Shown here piece by piece: positions 16,511-25,406 of a DNA stretch of 64,000 nucleotides (positions within the stretch are counted from its first letter, which is position 1; the number at the start of each line of letters is the position of its first letter). The stretch lies in the NCBI RefSeq assembly GCF_018069755.1, contig NZ_JAGQDE010000002.1, positions 186,001 to 250,000 on the forward strand. The letters run 5' to 3'. The notes under the pieces were generated by a model, which saw only the letters and a list, made by a program, of their open reading frames with translations, was not told where the DNA came from and did not search any database. The position numbers were made by a program, and so were the translations under genes. This DNA comes from Ideonella aquatica (lineage in GTDB: Bacteria; Pseudomonadota; Gammaproteobacteria; Burkholderiales; Burkholderiaceae_C).

Positions 16511-18329
16511 GACTGTCTTCCATCGCGGGCAGATCAAACTCGAACACCATGCCGCCCGCTGCACCCCGGTGCGCACGCAGCGAGCCGCCCATCTCACCGA
16601 CGATTTTCGACGAGATCACCAGGCCCAGGCCCAGGCCTTCGCCCGCGGGCTTGGTGGTGTGGAAGGGCTCGAACAGGCGCGCCATCGCTGCCTCGTCCAC
16701 GCCGGGGCCGTTGTCGATCACCTGCACCAGGACACGGTCGCCCAGCGGCCGACCGAGTACCGTCATGCGGGCCTCGGGCCGGCCGGCCAGCGCGTCCAGC
16801 GCGTTGCCGCACAGGTTCAGCAGCACCTGCTCCAGCCGGGTGGCGTCGGCGCGCAGTTGCAGGCCGTCGGGCACGTCCAGGTCCACCGTCACCGGCTCGT
16901 GGTGCAGGCGGTGCTCCAGCATCAGCAGCACATTGCGGGCGGCGCGCTCCAGCGGCACTGGCTGGGCGTGCAGACTGTCCTTGCGGGCGAAGGACTTGAG
17001 CTGGTTGACGATGCGGCCCATGCGCTCGGCCATCTCATCGATGCTGCGCAGGTTGTCGGACACGGCCTGCTGGCGCCCGCCCTCCAGCAGCCGCAACGCA
17101 TTGCGCGACAGCGCGCGCAGCGCGGTCAGCGGCTGGTTGATCTCGTGCGAGATGCCGGCCGACATCTGGCCCAGCACCGCCATCTTGCCGGCCTGCATCA
17201 GCTCGTCCTCGGCCAGCTCGCGCTGGGCGATCTGGCGCTTGAGCTCGTCGTTGGCGCTCAGCAGCTCGGCGGTGCGCTCGTCCACCTGCTGCTCCAGCTG
17301 GTCGTGGGCCGACTGCAGTGCATTGCGCGCCTGCAGCAGCTGGCGCATGGCGCGGCGGCGCTGCAGCAGGTAGAGCACCAGGCCGCCCAGCAAGGCGCCC
17401 ACCGCGGCACCGGCCCAGGCCGCCTGGCGCGCCTGGCGCCACACCTCCGACGGGTCGGACAGCGCCAGCAGGCGGGCGGCCAGCGGCACGATCGGCCGCT
17501 CCTGGGCCACGAAGGGCGTTTCGCGCCGCGGGTTGGCGGGGTCGGGGGCGCGCACCAGTGTGGCCCCGGCCTCCAGCAGGCGCTGCACCGGCAGGCGCAG
17601 CGACTCCAGCGCCGCGCCGGGATAGCGCGCGGCGTCGGCCACCTCGGCGTCGTCCATGCGCCGGTACTTCCAGGCCGGCACCGAGGACAACACGGCCACC
17701 TGGCGTTCATCCACCACCAGCAGTCGCTCGCTCTGCGAGCGCAGGCCCAGGTCGATCCAGGTGGCTTCCAGTGGCGCCAGGTTCAGCACCACCAGCACCC
17801 GGCCCAGGGCCTCGCCGCCGGGCGACACCGGCAGCAGGTAGACGAAGTCGGTGGAGCCGTCCTGCGGGTTGGCCACGAAGTAGTCGCTGGCCTCGTCCTG
17901 CAGCGCCCGCAGCGCGGTGGCCGGCAGCGGCGCGCTGGCGCCCTGGCTGCTGGCCAGCGGGCGGCCGGCGGCGTCGGCCACCACCACCAGGCTGGCGCCG
18001 GAGCGCACGCCAATGCGCGCCAGCGTGCTGGACGCGCGTCGGCGCAGGTCCTCGTCCTGCGGTGCGGCCAGCAGCGCGCGCACGTCACCGTCACCCGCCA
18101 CCAGGCCAGGCACGAAGGCGCAGCGGCGCAGCTCGGCGTCCAGCGTCGCCGCGTACAGCTCCAGCCGCTCGTTGCTGACCGCCACCAATTGCGCCAGGCC
18201 GGCCCGCTCGTTCAGGTTGAAGGCCAGCAGGCTGCCCAGGCCCATGGGTGCAGCCAGCAGCAGGGCCCATACCAGGGGGCGCAGCCAGCGCGTGGCGGAT
18301 GGAGGGGGCAGGTCGCTGAGGCCGGGCAT
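16503..18329 (-). CDS. dctB: DctB-like sensor histidine kinase
   Basis: A 608-residue membrane sensor. A first transmembrane helix (about 18-38) and a second ([19 protein letters not shown], about 306-325) bracket a periplasmic region of some 270 residues with two PDC-like halves ([49 protein letters not shown]), the DctB ligand-binding architecture. A coiled-coil linker leads to the H-box [18 protein letters not shown] (His395), N-box [11 protein letters not shown]1 [18 protein letters not shown] and G2 [10 protein letters not shown]. It should phosphorylate the overlapping downstream regulator. Being beside a solute-binding-protein transporter, it may sense the same ligand as that importer. 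Confidence 0.88.
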
Positions 18330-18365
18330 CGCCCGCTAGTGTGCCTTGCGGCGACCTGCCCTTCG

Positions 18366-18383
18366 AGTGCGGACCTCCGCACT
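18366..18383. promoter_or_regulatory. Candidate DctD-type upstream activating site 1
   Basis: An 18-base perfect palindrome, AGTGCGGA-CC-TCCGCACT, lies 36 bases outside the sensor kinase start and about 155 bases upstream of the sigma-54 promoter of the liv-type operon. Tandem dyads at this distance are the normal arrangement for NtrC-family activators, and a GTGCGGA-type half-site resembles known DctD sites (from memory of that family). Confidence 0.7.
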
Positions 18384-18398
18384 GGGGTCCTGGGGATG

Positions 18399-18416
18399 AG
18401 TGCGGATTTCCGCCCT
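18399..18416. promoter_or_regulatory. Candidate DctD-type upstream activating site 2
   Basis: A second copy of the dyad, AGTGCGGA-TT-TCCGCCCT, has one mismatch in the right arm. Its centre is 33 bases from that of site 1, three helical turns, so two activator dimers would bind the same face of the DNA. A strong plus a weaker site is the arrangement described for dctA promoters. Confidence 0.68.
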
Positions 18417-18535
18417 CGGCCCGCACCCCGGGGGGGCATGGCCGCACCGGCGCAGGGCTGGCGGGGTCGATCGCGGTCCGCTTCACCTCCAAACCCTCGG
18501 GGCTTTCCCTGAACCATCCCGGTGCGCGGCCTGAC

Positions 18536-18551
18536 TGGCACGGCCCGTGCA
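18536..18551 (+). promoter_or_regulatory. Sigma-54 (-24/-12) promoter of the liv-type operon
   Basis: The sequence TGGCAC-ggccc-GTGCA matches the sigma-54 consensus TGGCAC-N5-TTGCW at all but one position and has the essential GG-N10-GC spacing (GG at 18537-18538, GC at 18549-18550). It points to the first liv-type gene, which starts at 18600, leaving a leader of about 40 bases. Two activator-site dyads lie 130-170 bases upstream. Confidence 0.8.
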
Positions 18552-18599
18552 ATCAATCACGCCATCGCAAACCGGCGCCGTGGCGCATCAAGGGGTCCG

Positions 18600-19529
18600 A
18601 TGGACATCTTCGTTCAACAAATCATCAACGGTCTGGTGCTGGGCAGCATGTATGCCCTGGTCGCGCTGGGCTACACGATGGTGTACGGGATCATCTCGCT
18701 GATCAACTTCGCCCATGGCGAGATCCTGATGGTCGGGGCCATGGTGTCCTGGACCGTGGTCACGCTGCTGGCCGACTCGGGGCTGCCGGGCTGGGCGCTG
18801 CTGCTCATCTCGCTGCCCTGCGCGGTGCTGGTGGCGTCGGCGCTGAACTTCGTGATCGAGAAGGTCGCCTACCGGCCGCTGCGCAATGCGCCGCGGCTGG
18901 CACCGCTGATCACCGCCATGGGCATGAGCCTGCTGTTGCAGACGCTGGCCATGATCATCTGGAAGCCGAACCCCAAGCCCTTCCCGCCGCTGCTGCCCAC
19001 CGAGGTCTTCTTCCTCTGGGCCGACGGTCCGGTGATCACCATCACCCAGATCCTGATCCTGGTGACCACGGTGGTGGTGCTGGCCGGCCTGCTGTGGCTG
19101 GTCAACAAGACCAAGCTCGGCCGCGCGATGCGCGCCACCGCCGAGAACCCCAAGGTGGCCAGCCTGATGGGCGTGAAGCCCGACTTCGTGATCTCGGCCA
19201 CCTTCGTGATCGGTGCCACGCTGGCCGCGCTGGCCGGCATCATGTGGGCGCTGAACTACGGCACGGTGCAGCACTCCATGGGCTTCCTGCCCGGCCTGAA
19301 GGCCTTCACCGCCGCGGTGTTCGGCGGCATTGGCAACCTCACCGGTGCCATGGTGGGCGGCGTGCTGCTGGGTCTGATCGAGGCGCTGGGCGCCGGCTAC
19401 CTGGGTGACCTGACCGGCGGCGTGTTCGGCAGCCACTACGTGGAGATCTTCGCCTTCCTGGTGCTGATCCTGGTGCTGACGCTGCGGCCGTCCGGCCTGA
19501 TGGGCGAACGCGTCGCTGACCGCGCCTGA
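18600..19529 (+). CDS. livH: Branched-chain amino acid-type ABC transporter permease, LivH family
   Basis: A 309-residue inner-membrane permease with eight or so hydrophobic segments. Family stretches are MDIFVQQIINGLVLGSMYALVALGYTMVYGIISLINFAHGEILMVGA, KVAYRPLRNAPRLAPLITAMGMSLLLQ, the cytoplasmic coupling loop GRAMRATAENPKVASLMGV and LPGLKAFTAAVFGGIGNLTGAMVGGVLLGLIEALGAGY. It pairs with LivM to form the channel of a HAAT-type importer. The ATG at 18600 follows an aagggg ribosome site; the longer reading from 18522 would cross the sigma-54 promoter. It is the first gene of the operon livHMGFK. Confidence 0.93.
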   Translation: MDIFVQQIINGLVLGSMYALVALGYTMVYGIISLINFAHGEILMVGAMVSWTVVTLLADSGLPGWALLLISLPCAVLVASALNFVIEKVAYRPLRNAPRLAPLITAMGMSLLLQTLAMIIWKPNPKPFPPLLPTEVFFLWADGPVITITQILILVTTVVVLAGLLWLVNKTKLGRAMRATAENPKVASLMGVKPDFVISATFVIGATLAALAGIMWALNYGTVQHSMGFLPGLKAFTAAVFGGIGNLTGAMVGGVLLGLIEALGAGYLGDLTGGVFGSHYVEIFAFLVLILVLTLRPSGLMGERVADRA

Positions 19530-19543
19530 CCAAGGGAGACAAC

Positions 19544-20641
19544 ATGTTCGATGACATGAGCAAACAGACCAAGCTGGTGCTGTTCCTGGTGGCGGGAGCG
19601 CTGCTGATCGCGCTGCCGATGTTCGTGGCCCCGTTCGGCCAGGGCTGGGTGCGCATCATGGCGCTGGCCCTGCTGTATGTGCTGCTGGCGCTGGGCCTGA
19701 ACATCGTGGTGGGCTATGCCGGCCTGCTCGACCTGGGCTACGTGGCCTTCTACGCGGTGGGTGCCTACCTGTACGCGCTGATGGCCAGCCCGCACCTGGC
19801 CGAGAACTTCGAGTGGTTCCGCAACACCTTCCCCAACGGCCTGCACACGCCGATCTGGCTGGTCATTCCGCTGGCCGCGCTGCTGGCCGGTCTGGCCGGC
19901 GTGATCCTGGGCGCGCCCACGCTGAAGCTGCGCGGCGACTACCTGGCGATCGTGACGCTGGGCTTCGGCGAGATCATCCGCGTCTTCATGAACAACATGG
20001 AGCACCCGATCAACATCACCAACGGCCCGCGCGGCCTGAGCCAGATCGACCCGATCAAGATCGGTCCGGTCGACTTCGGCAAGCCGCTGGAGCTGTTCGG
20101 CCACACCTTTCCGTCGGTGACGCTGTACTACTGGCTGTTCCTGGCGCTGGTGGTGGGCTCGGTGCTGATCTGCCTGCGCCTGGCGGATTCGCGCATCGGC
20201 CGCGCCTGGATGGCCATCCGCGAGGACGAGATCGCCGCCAAGGCCATGGGCCTGAACACCCGCAACCTGAAGCTGCTGGCCTTCGGCATGGGCGCCACCT
20301 TTGGCGGTGTGTCGGGCGCGATGTTTGCGTCCTTCCAGGGCTTCGTCTCGCCCGAGTCGTTCACGCTGATGGAGTCGGTGATGATCGTCGCGATGATCGT
20401 GCTGGGTGGCCTGGGCCACATCCCCGGCGTGATCCTGGGCGCGCTGCTGCTGGCCGCCTTGCCCGAGGTGCTGCGCTATGTGGCCGGCCCGCTGCAGCAG
20501 ATGACCGACGGCCGCCTGGACGCCGCCATCCTGCGCCAGCTGCTGGTGGCGCTGGCGATGATCACCATCATGCTGATGCGCCCGCGCGGTCTGTGGCCCA
20601 GCCCCGAGCACGGCAAGGCCGCGCCGCAGGTCACCAAGTAA
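19544..20641 (+). CDS. livM: Branched-chain amino acid-type ABC transporter permease, LivM family
   Basis: A 365-residue permease with about ten membrane segments and the LivM pattern: YVLLALGLNIVVGYAGLLDLGYVAFYAVGAYLYAL, LKLRGDYLAIVTLGFGEIIRVFMNN, the coupling loop SRIGRAWMAIREDEIAAKAMGLNTRNLKLLAFGMGATFGGVSGAMFASFQGFVSPESF and a terminal HIPGVILGALLLAALPEVLR. It starts 14 bases after livH with a good ribosome site (agggag) and should assemble with LivH as a heterodimer. Confidence 0.93.
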   Translation: MFDDMSKQTKLVLFLVAGALLIALPMFVAPFGQGWVRIMALALLYVLLALGLNIVVGYAGLLDLGYVAFYAVGAYLYALMASPHLAENFEWFRNTFPNGLHTPIWLVIPLAALLAGLAGVILGAPTLKLRGDYLAIVTLGFGEIIRVFMNNMEHPINITNGPRGLSQIDPIKIGPVDFGKPLELFGHTFPSVTLYYWLFLALVVGSVLICLRLADSRIGRAWMAIREDEIAAKAMGLNTRNLKLLAFGMGATFGGVSGAMFASFQGFVSPESFTLMESVMIVAMIVLGGLGHIPGVILGALLLAALPEVLRYVAGPLQQMTDGRLDAAILRQLLVALAMITIMLMRPRGLWPSPEHGKAAPQVTK

Positions 20642-20654
20642 GGAGCACCCACCC

Positions 20655-21422
20655 ATGACGACGGTACTCAAGGTCCAGGGGGCCTCCAAGCGATTCGGCG
20701 GTCTGCAGGCGCTGTCCGACGTGAACATGCAGATCAACGCCGGCCAGGTGTATGGCCTGATCGGTCCGAACGGCGCCGGCAAGACCACCTTCTTCAACGT
20801 CATCACCGGCCTGTACACGCCCGATGGCGGCAGCTTCGAGCTGGGTGGCACGCCCTACAGCCCCACCGCGGTTCACGAGGTGGCCAAGCAGGGCATTGCC
20901 CGCACCTTCCAGAACATCCGCCTGTTCGCCGAGATGACCGCCATCGAGAACGTGATGGTGGGCCGCCATGTGCGCACCGGCTCGGGCCTGCTGGGCGCGG
21001 TGTTCCGCACCCCCGGCTTCAAGGCCGAGGAAGCCGCCATCCGTGACCGCGCCCAGCAGCTGCTGGACTACGTGGGCATTGGCCGCTACGCCGAGTACAA
21101 GGCGCGCACCCTCAGCTACGGCGACCAGCGCCGCCTGGAGATCGCCCGCGCGCTGGCCACCGACCCCAAGCTGATCGCGCTGGACGAGCCCGCCGCCGGC
21201 ATGAACGCCACCGAGAAGGTGGTGCTGCGCGAGCTGATCGACCGCATCCGCAAGGACGGCCGCACCATCTTGCTGATCGAGCACGACGTGAAGCTGGTGA
21301 TGGGCCTGTGCGACCGCGTGACCGTGCTGGACTACGGCAAGCAGATCGCCGAAGGCACGCCGGCCGAGGTGCAGAAGAACGAGAAGGTGATCGAGGCCTA
21401 CCTCGGCGCCGGTCAGCATTGA
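20655..21422 (+). CDS. livG: ABC transporter ATP-binding protein, LivG family
   Basis: A 255-residue ATPase. Walker A is GPNGAGKTT, the signature is LSYGDQRRLEIARAL (with the LivG-type SYGDQR form) and Walker B is LIALDEPAAGMNATEK. The segment GIARTFQNIRLFAEMTAIENVMVGRHVR is characteristic of LivG. With LivF it powers the LivHM permease. It starts 13 bases after livM; the following gene is 17 bases downstream. Confidence 0.94.
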   Translation: MTTVLKVQGASKRFGGLQALSDVNMQINAGQVYGLIGPNGAGKTTFFNVITGLYTPDGGSFELGGTPYSPTAVHEVAKQGIARTFQNIRLFAEMTAIENVMVGRHVRTGSGLLGAVFRTPGFKAEEAAIRDRAQQLLDYVGIGRYAEYKARTLSYGDQRRLEIARALATDPKLIALDEPAAGMNATEKVVLRELIDRIRKDGRTILLIEHDVKLVMGLCDRVTVLDYGKQIAEGTPAEVQKNEKVIEAYLGAGQH

Positions 21423-21439
21423 GCAGGAGCAACACGAAC

Positions 21440-22153
21440 ATGGCAGCAACTCTGCTCAAGGTCCGCGGTCTCAAGGTCGCCTATGGCGGCATCCAGGCCG
21501 TCAAGGGCATCGACTTCGAAGTGCATGAGGGCGAGCTGGTCAGCCTGATCGGCGCCAACGGCGCCGGCAAGACCACCACGCTGAAGGCGGTGACCGGTCT
21601 GCAGCCGGTGGCGATGGGCGACATCGAATACCTCGGCAAGCCCATCAAGGGGCAGGGCGCCTGGGACCTGGCGCGCCAGGGCCTGGTGATGATCCCCGAG
21701 GGCCGCGGCACCTTCACCCGCATGACCATCGTCGAGAACCTGCAGATGGGCGCGTACAACCGCGACGACGACGAGATCGATGCCGACATCGAGAAGGTCT
21801 TCGGCATCTTCCCCCGCCTGAAGGAGCGCGCCGAACAGCTGGCCGGCACGATGAGCGGCGGCGAGCAGCAGATGCTGGCCATGGGCCGCGCGCTGATGGC
21901 CCGCCCCAAGGTGCTGCTGCTCGACGAGCCCAGCATGGGCCTGTCGCCCATCATGGTGGACAAGATCTTCGAGGTGGTCGAGACCATCCACCAGCAGGGT
22001 GTGACCATGCTGCTGGTGGAGCAGAACGCCAGCCGCGCGCTGAGCCTGGCTGACCGCGGCTATGTGATGGATTCGGGCCTGGTCACGATGAGTGGCGAGG
22101 CCAAGGCCCTGCTGCACGACCCGCGCGTGCGCGAGGCCTATCTGGGCGAATGA
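21440..22153 (+). CDS. livF: ABC transporter ATP-binding protein, LivF family
   Basis: A 237-residue ATPase. Walker A is GANGAGKTT, the LivF-specific QGLVMIPEGRGTFTRMTIVENLQMGAY follows, then signature MSGGEQQMLAMGRALM and Walker B VLLLDEPSMGLSPIM. The ATG at 21440 is used; a longer frame upstream overlaps livG in a frame with no family character. It forms the nucleotide-binding heterodimer with LivG. The binding-protein gene lies 162 bases downstream, separated by a hairpin. Confidence 0.94.
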   Translation: MAATLLKVRGLKVAYGGIQAVKGIDFEVHEGELVSLIGANGAGKTTTLKAVTGLQPVAMGDIEYLGKPIKGQGAWDLARQGLVMIPEGRGTFTRMTIVENLQMGAYNRDDDEIDADIEKVFGIFPRLKERAEQLAGTMSGGEQQMLAMGRALMARPKVLLLDEPSMGLSPIMVDKIFEVVETIHQQGVTMLLVEQNASRALSLADRGYVMDSGLVTMSGEAKALLHDPRVREAYLGE

Positions 22154-22173
22154 GCCCACAAGATGCTTGACTG

Positions 22174-22188
22174 AGCGGGTTTCCCGCT
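22174..22188 (+). other. Intercistronic hairpin between livF and livK
   Basis: A perfect six-base-pair stem AGCGGG-TTT-CCCGCT lies 20 bases after livF, in a 162-base gap with no gene. There is no T run, so it is not an obvious terminator. Such a hairpin could stabilise or set apart the message for the more abundant binding protein. It might also be chance in G+C-rich DNA. Confidence 0.35.
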
Positions 22189-22315
22189 GCCTGTCCTGGG
22201 GTGAGCCGCCCGCGCACCCCGGTCCGGCGGTTTGCTGCGGTGTGGGGCGTGCCCTGCACCGCAGCGAGCCAGCCGGCGCAGGGTGGGTGGCTTCCTATGC
22301 AGGAGTAGACAGCTG

Positions 22316-23458
22316 ATGAAGTCGCAATGGAAGCTGAGCGCTGGTGCGCTGCTGATGGTCTCGGTGGGCGTGGCCTTCGCCCAGGACATGGTGGTCAAGA
22401 TCGGCCACGTGGGCCCCACCAGCGGCGCCATCGCCCACCTGGGCAAGGACAACGAGAACGGCGCGCGCATGGCGATCGACGAGCTCAATGCCAAGGGCGT
22501 GATGATCGGCGGCAAGAAGGCCAAGTTCGAGCTGCTGGCTGAAGACGACGCGGGTGACCCCAAGCAAGGCACCGCCGCCGCGCAGAAGCTGGTCGACAGC
22601 AAGGTCAACGGCGTGGTGGGCCACCTGAACTCGGGCACCTCGATCCCCGCCTCCAAGGTCTACTCCGACGCCGGCATCCCGCAGATCAGCCCGTCGGCCA
22701 CCAACCCCAAGTTCACCCGCCAGGGCTACAAGACCACCTTCCGCGTCGTGGCCGATGACGTGCACCTGGGTGGCACGCTGGGTCGCTACGCGGTGGACCA
22801 GCTCAAGGGCAAGGTCATCGCCGTGATCGACGACCGCACCGCCTACGGCCAAGGCGTGGCCGATGAGTTCGAAAAGGGCGTCAAGGGCAAGGGCGGCGCG
22901 ATTGCCAAGCGCGAGTTCACCAACGACAAGGCCACCGACTTCACCGCCATCCTGACAAACATCAAGGCCGTCAAGCCGGACGTGGTCTTCTTCGGCGGCA
23001 TGGACGCCGTGGCCGGCCCGATGATCCGCCAGATGAAGCAGCTGGGCATCAACGCCAAGTTCATGGGCGGCGACGGCATCTGCTCGAGCGAGCTGCCCAA
23101 GCTGGCCGCCGGCGCGATGGCCGACGGCCAGGTGGTGTGCGCCGAGGCCGGTGGTGTCGAGGGCGAGCAGAAGGCGGGCATGGAGAAGTTCCGCACCGAC
23201 TTCAAGAAGAAGTTCAACGCCGACGTGCAGGTCTACGCGCCCTACGTGTACGACGCCACCAACGTGCTGGTGGCGGCCATGGTCAAGGCCGGCTCGGCCG
23301 ATCCGGCCAAGTACCTGCCGGCGCTGGCCGCGACCTCGGGCTACAAGGGCGTGACCGGCACCATCTCGTTCGACGAGAAGGGTGACGTCAAGAACGGCGC
23401 GCTGACGCTCTACACCTACAAGGGTGGCAACCGCGACCAGATCGCCGTGGTGCGCTGA
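22316..23458 (+). CDS. livK: Periplasmic substrate-binding protein of the Liv-type importer
   Basis: A 380-residue receptor-ligand-binding (Peripla_BP_6) protein. A signal peptide, WKLSAGALLMVSVGVAFAQD, is followed by VVKIGHVGPTSGAIAHLGKDNENGARMAIDELNAKGVMIGGKKAKFELLAEDDAGDPKQGTAAAQKLV. The ligand-loop region VNGVVGHLNSGTSIPASKVYSDAGIPQISPSATNPKFT and later DDRTAYGQGVADEF and FFGGMDAVAGPMIRQMKQLG are as in LivJ/BraC. It captures the substrate for LivHMGF; the family includes binders of leucine/isoleucine/valine but also of amides and aromatic acids. Start 22316 follows aggag. A strong terminator follows the gene. Confidence 0.93.
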   Translation: MKSQWKLSAGALLMVSVGVAFAQDMVVKIGHVGPTSGAIAHLGKDNENGARMAIDELNAKGVMIGGKKAKFELLAEDDAGDPKQGTAAAQKLVDSKVNGVVGHLNSGTSIPASKVYSDAGIPQISPSATNPKFTRQGYKTTFRVVADDVHLGGTLGRYAVDQLKGKVIAVIDDRTAYGQGVADEFEKGVKGKGGAIAKREFTNDKATDFTAILTNIKAVKPDVVFFGGMDAVAGPMIRQMKQLGINAKFMGGDGICSSELPKLAAGAMADGQVVCAEAGGVEGEQKAGMEKFRTDFKKKFNADVQVYAPYVYDATNVLVAAMVKAGSADPAKYLPALAATSGYKGVTGTISFDEKGDVKNGALTLYTYKGGNRDQIAVVR

Positions 23459-23483
23459 TCCTTCGGGTCACCACAACGCACAA

Positions 23484-23508
23484 GGGGCGCCGCGAGGCGC
23501 CCCTTTTT
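23484..23508 (+). terminator. Rho-independent terminator of the liv-type operon
   Basis: A perfect eight-base-pair stem (GGGGCGCC, loop GCGA, GGCGCCCC) is followed directly by five T residues, 25 bases after the livK stop. It also lies just beyond the stop of the convergent chemoreceptor gene, and could serve it from the other side through the complementary stem. Confidence 0.9.
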
Positions 23509-23516
23509 CATGGGTG

Positions 23517-25214
23517 TCAGAACGAGGCCCAGTCGTCGTCTGCGTGGGCAGTGGCAACGGCCTCGGCGGGTGTGGCGGCTGGGGCGCGGACGGCTGCCGC
23601 GCGTGGCGCGGCCGGGCGCTTTGCCACCGGCGCCGGCATGGCGCGCGGGCTGACCGCGGGCCGGGCTGCGTCGTGCGACAGCTTGAACACTGACACCGTC
23701 TCCACCAGCTGCTGTGCCTGTGTCTTCAGGCTTTCAGCGGCGGCGGCGCTTTCCTCGACCAGCGCGGCGTTCTGCTGCGTGACCTGGTCCATCTGGCCCA
23801 CTGCATTGCCCACCTGGGCGATGCCCGAGCTCTGCTCGACCGTGGCCGACGAGATCTCGGCCACGATGTCGCTGACGCGGCGGATCGAGCCGACGATCTC
23901 GTCCATCGTCTTGCCGGCCTGGTCGACCAGCACCGTGCCCTGCTCCACCTGCTCGACACTGCGGCCGATCAGGCTCTTGATCTCCTTGGCGGCGTCGGCG
24001 CTGCGCTGCGCCAGCGAGCGCACCTCGCTGGCCACCACGGCAAAGCCGCGGCCCTGCTCGCCGGCGCGCGCGGCTTCCACCGCCGCGTTCAGCGCCAGGA
24101 TGTTGGTCTGGAAGGCGATGCCATCGATCACGCCGATGATGTCGCCGATCTTGCGGCTGCTGTCGCTGATGCCCTGCATCGTGCTCACCACCCGGCCCAC
24201 CACCTCGCCGCCCTGAGCGGCGATGCTGGAGGCGCCCTGCGCCAGCTGGTTGGCCTGCTTGGCGTTCTCGGCGTTGTTGCGCACCGTGGAGCCGAGCTGT
24301 TCCATCGTGGCCGCGGTTTGCTCCAGCGCGCTGGCCTGTTCCTCGGTGCGCTGGCTCAGGTCGGCATTGCCCTGGGCGATCTGCGCGCTGGCGGTGGCCA
24401 CGCTCTCGGAGTTGGCGCGCACGCCGGACACCACTGTCGAGAGGTTGTTCTGCATGCGTACCAAGGCCTGCAGCACGCGCGCGGCCTCGTCCTCGCCATC
24501 GGCCTGGATGGGTTGACTGAAGTCGCCCGCGGCCACCCGGTCGGCGGCCTCCACGGCGCGTGCCAGCGGCCGGGCGATGGAGCGCACCAGCCACAGGCCG
24601 GCCACCACCGCCACGGACAGTGACACCAGCACACCTGTCGCCAGCGACCAGCGGGCCTCGGAGTAGGCCGCTTCAGCCTTGGCGCTTTCAGTGGCGGCTC
24701 CCGCGTTGTTCAGCTCGATCAGCTTCAGCAGCGTGGCGCTGGCGCGGTCGTAGACCTGCCGGCTCTCGGTCTCCAGCAGCCTGCGGGCGGTGTCGGTATC
24801 GTTCTTGCGGGAAGCCGCCAGCAGCGTGTCGTGCATCGCCAGGTAAGTCTTCCAGTCGGCGGCGAAGCTGTCGTAGAGCTGGCGCTCTTGCGCGCTGCTG
24901 ATCAGCGCCACATAGGCGTCGCGGTTCTTGTCGAAGTCGGCCTTGACGGCGGCGATTTCCTGTTCCAGGCGCGCCATCTCGGCGTCGTCGGTGCTCAGCA
25001 CATGCCGCACCTCGCCCAGGCGGAAGTCCGAGGTGTTGGTGTTCATGGCGTTCACCCGCGAGACGCTGGGCAGCCAGTTGGCGGTGATCTCGTGCGTGGA
25101 GGCGCGCATCGCGCCCATCTGCCACAGCGCCAGGCCTGACAGGGCCATCAGCAGCGCCACCAGCAGCGCCAAGGTCGCGGTCAGGCGCGTCGTGATCTTC
25201 AGGTTGTTCAGCAT
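23517..25214 (-). CDS. Methyl-accepting chemotaxis protein
   Basis: A 565-residue chemoreceptor. Transmembrane helix 1 (about 10-32) and helix 2 (about 190-210) bracket a four-helix-bundle-like periplasmic domain of about 160 residues. A HAMP domain (RSIARPLARAVEAADRVAAGDF) comes next, then a long cytoplasmic hairpin with the CheA/CheW-binding tip IDGIAFQTNILALNAAVEAARAGEQGRGFAVVASEVRSLAQRS. An Ala/Pro linker ends in DDDWASF, a C-terminal aromatic tail like the CheR-tethering pentapeptide of Tar/Tsr. The ATG at 25214 opens MLNNLKITTRLTATLALL; upstream codons are not protein-like. Ligand unknown; a functional link to the adjacent liv-type importer is only positional. Confidence 0.92.
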   Translation of the reverse strand: MLNNLKITTRLTATLALLVALLMALSGLALWQMGAMRASTHEITANWLPSVSRVNAMNTNTSDFRLGEVRHVLSTDDAEMARLEQEIAAVKADFDKNRDAYVALISSAQERQLYDSFAADWKTYLAMHDTLLAASRKNDTDTARRLLETESRQVYDRASATLLKLIELNNAGAATESAKAEAAYSEARWSLATGVLVSLSVAVVAGLWLVRSIARPLARAVEAADRVAAGDFSQPIQADGEDEAARVLQALVRMQNNLSTVVSGVRANSESVATASAQIAQGNADLSQRTEEQASALEQTAATMEQLGSTVRNNAENAKQANQLAQGASSIAAQGGEVVGRVVSTMQGISDSSRKIGDIIGVIDGIAFQTNILALNAAVEAARAGEQGRGFAVVASEVRSLAQRSADAAKEIKSLIGRSVEQVEQGTVLVDQAGKTMDEIVGSIRRVSDIVAEISSATVEQSSGIAQVGNAVGQMDQVTQQNAALVEESAAAAESLKTQAQQLVETVSVFKLSHDAARPAVSPRAMPAPVAKRPAAPRAAAVRAPAATPAEAVATAHADDDWASF

Positions 25215-25406
25215 GCGTGTCTCCAGCGCCGTTTCCAGGTCTTGGGAATGGCCCGGCTGCTCGCTTGGGATGCGATGCGGGCGAGAAAGGGGCGATCGAT
25301 GATCGCCACTTTGTCGGCAGCTGGCGGCTGGAATTGAGCCCTCTTGCCGGGGCATTTGTCAGATGGGTCACGGCGGACCGGTGCGCCGGCCCGCCGTGCG
25401 TGGGCA

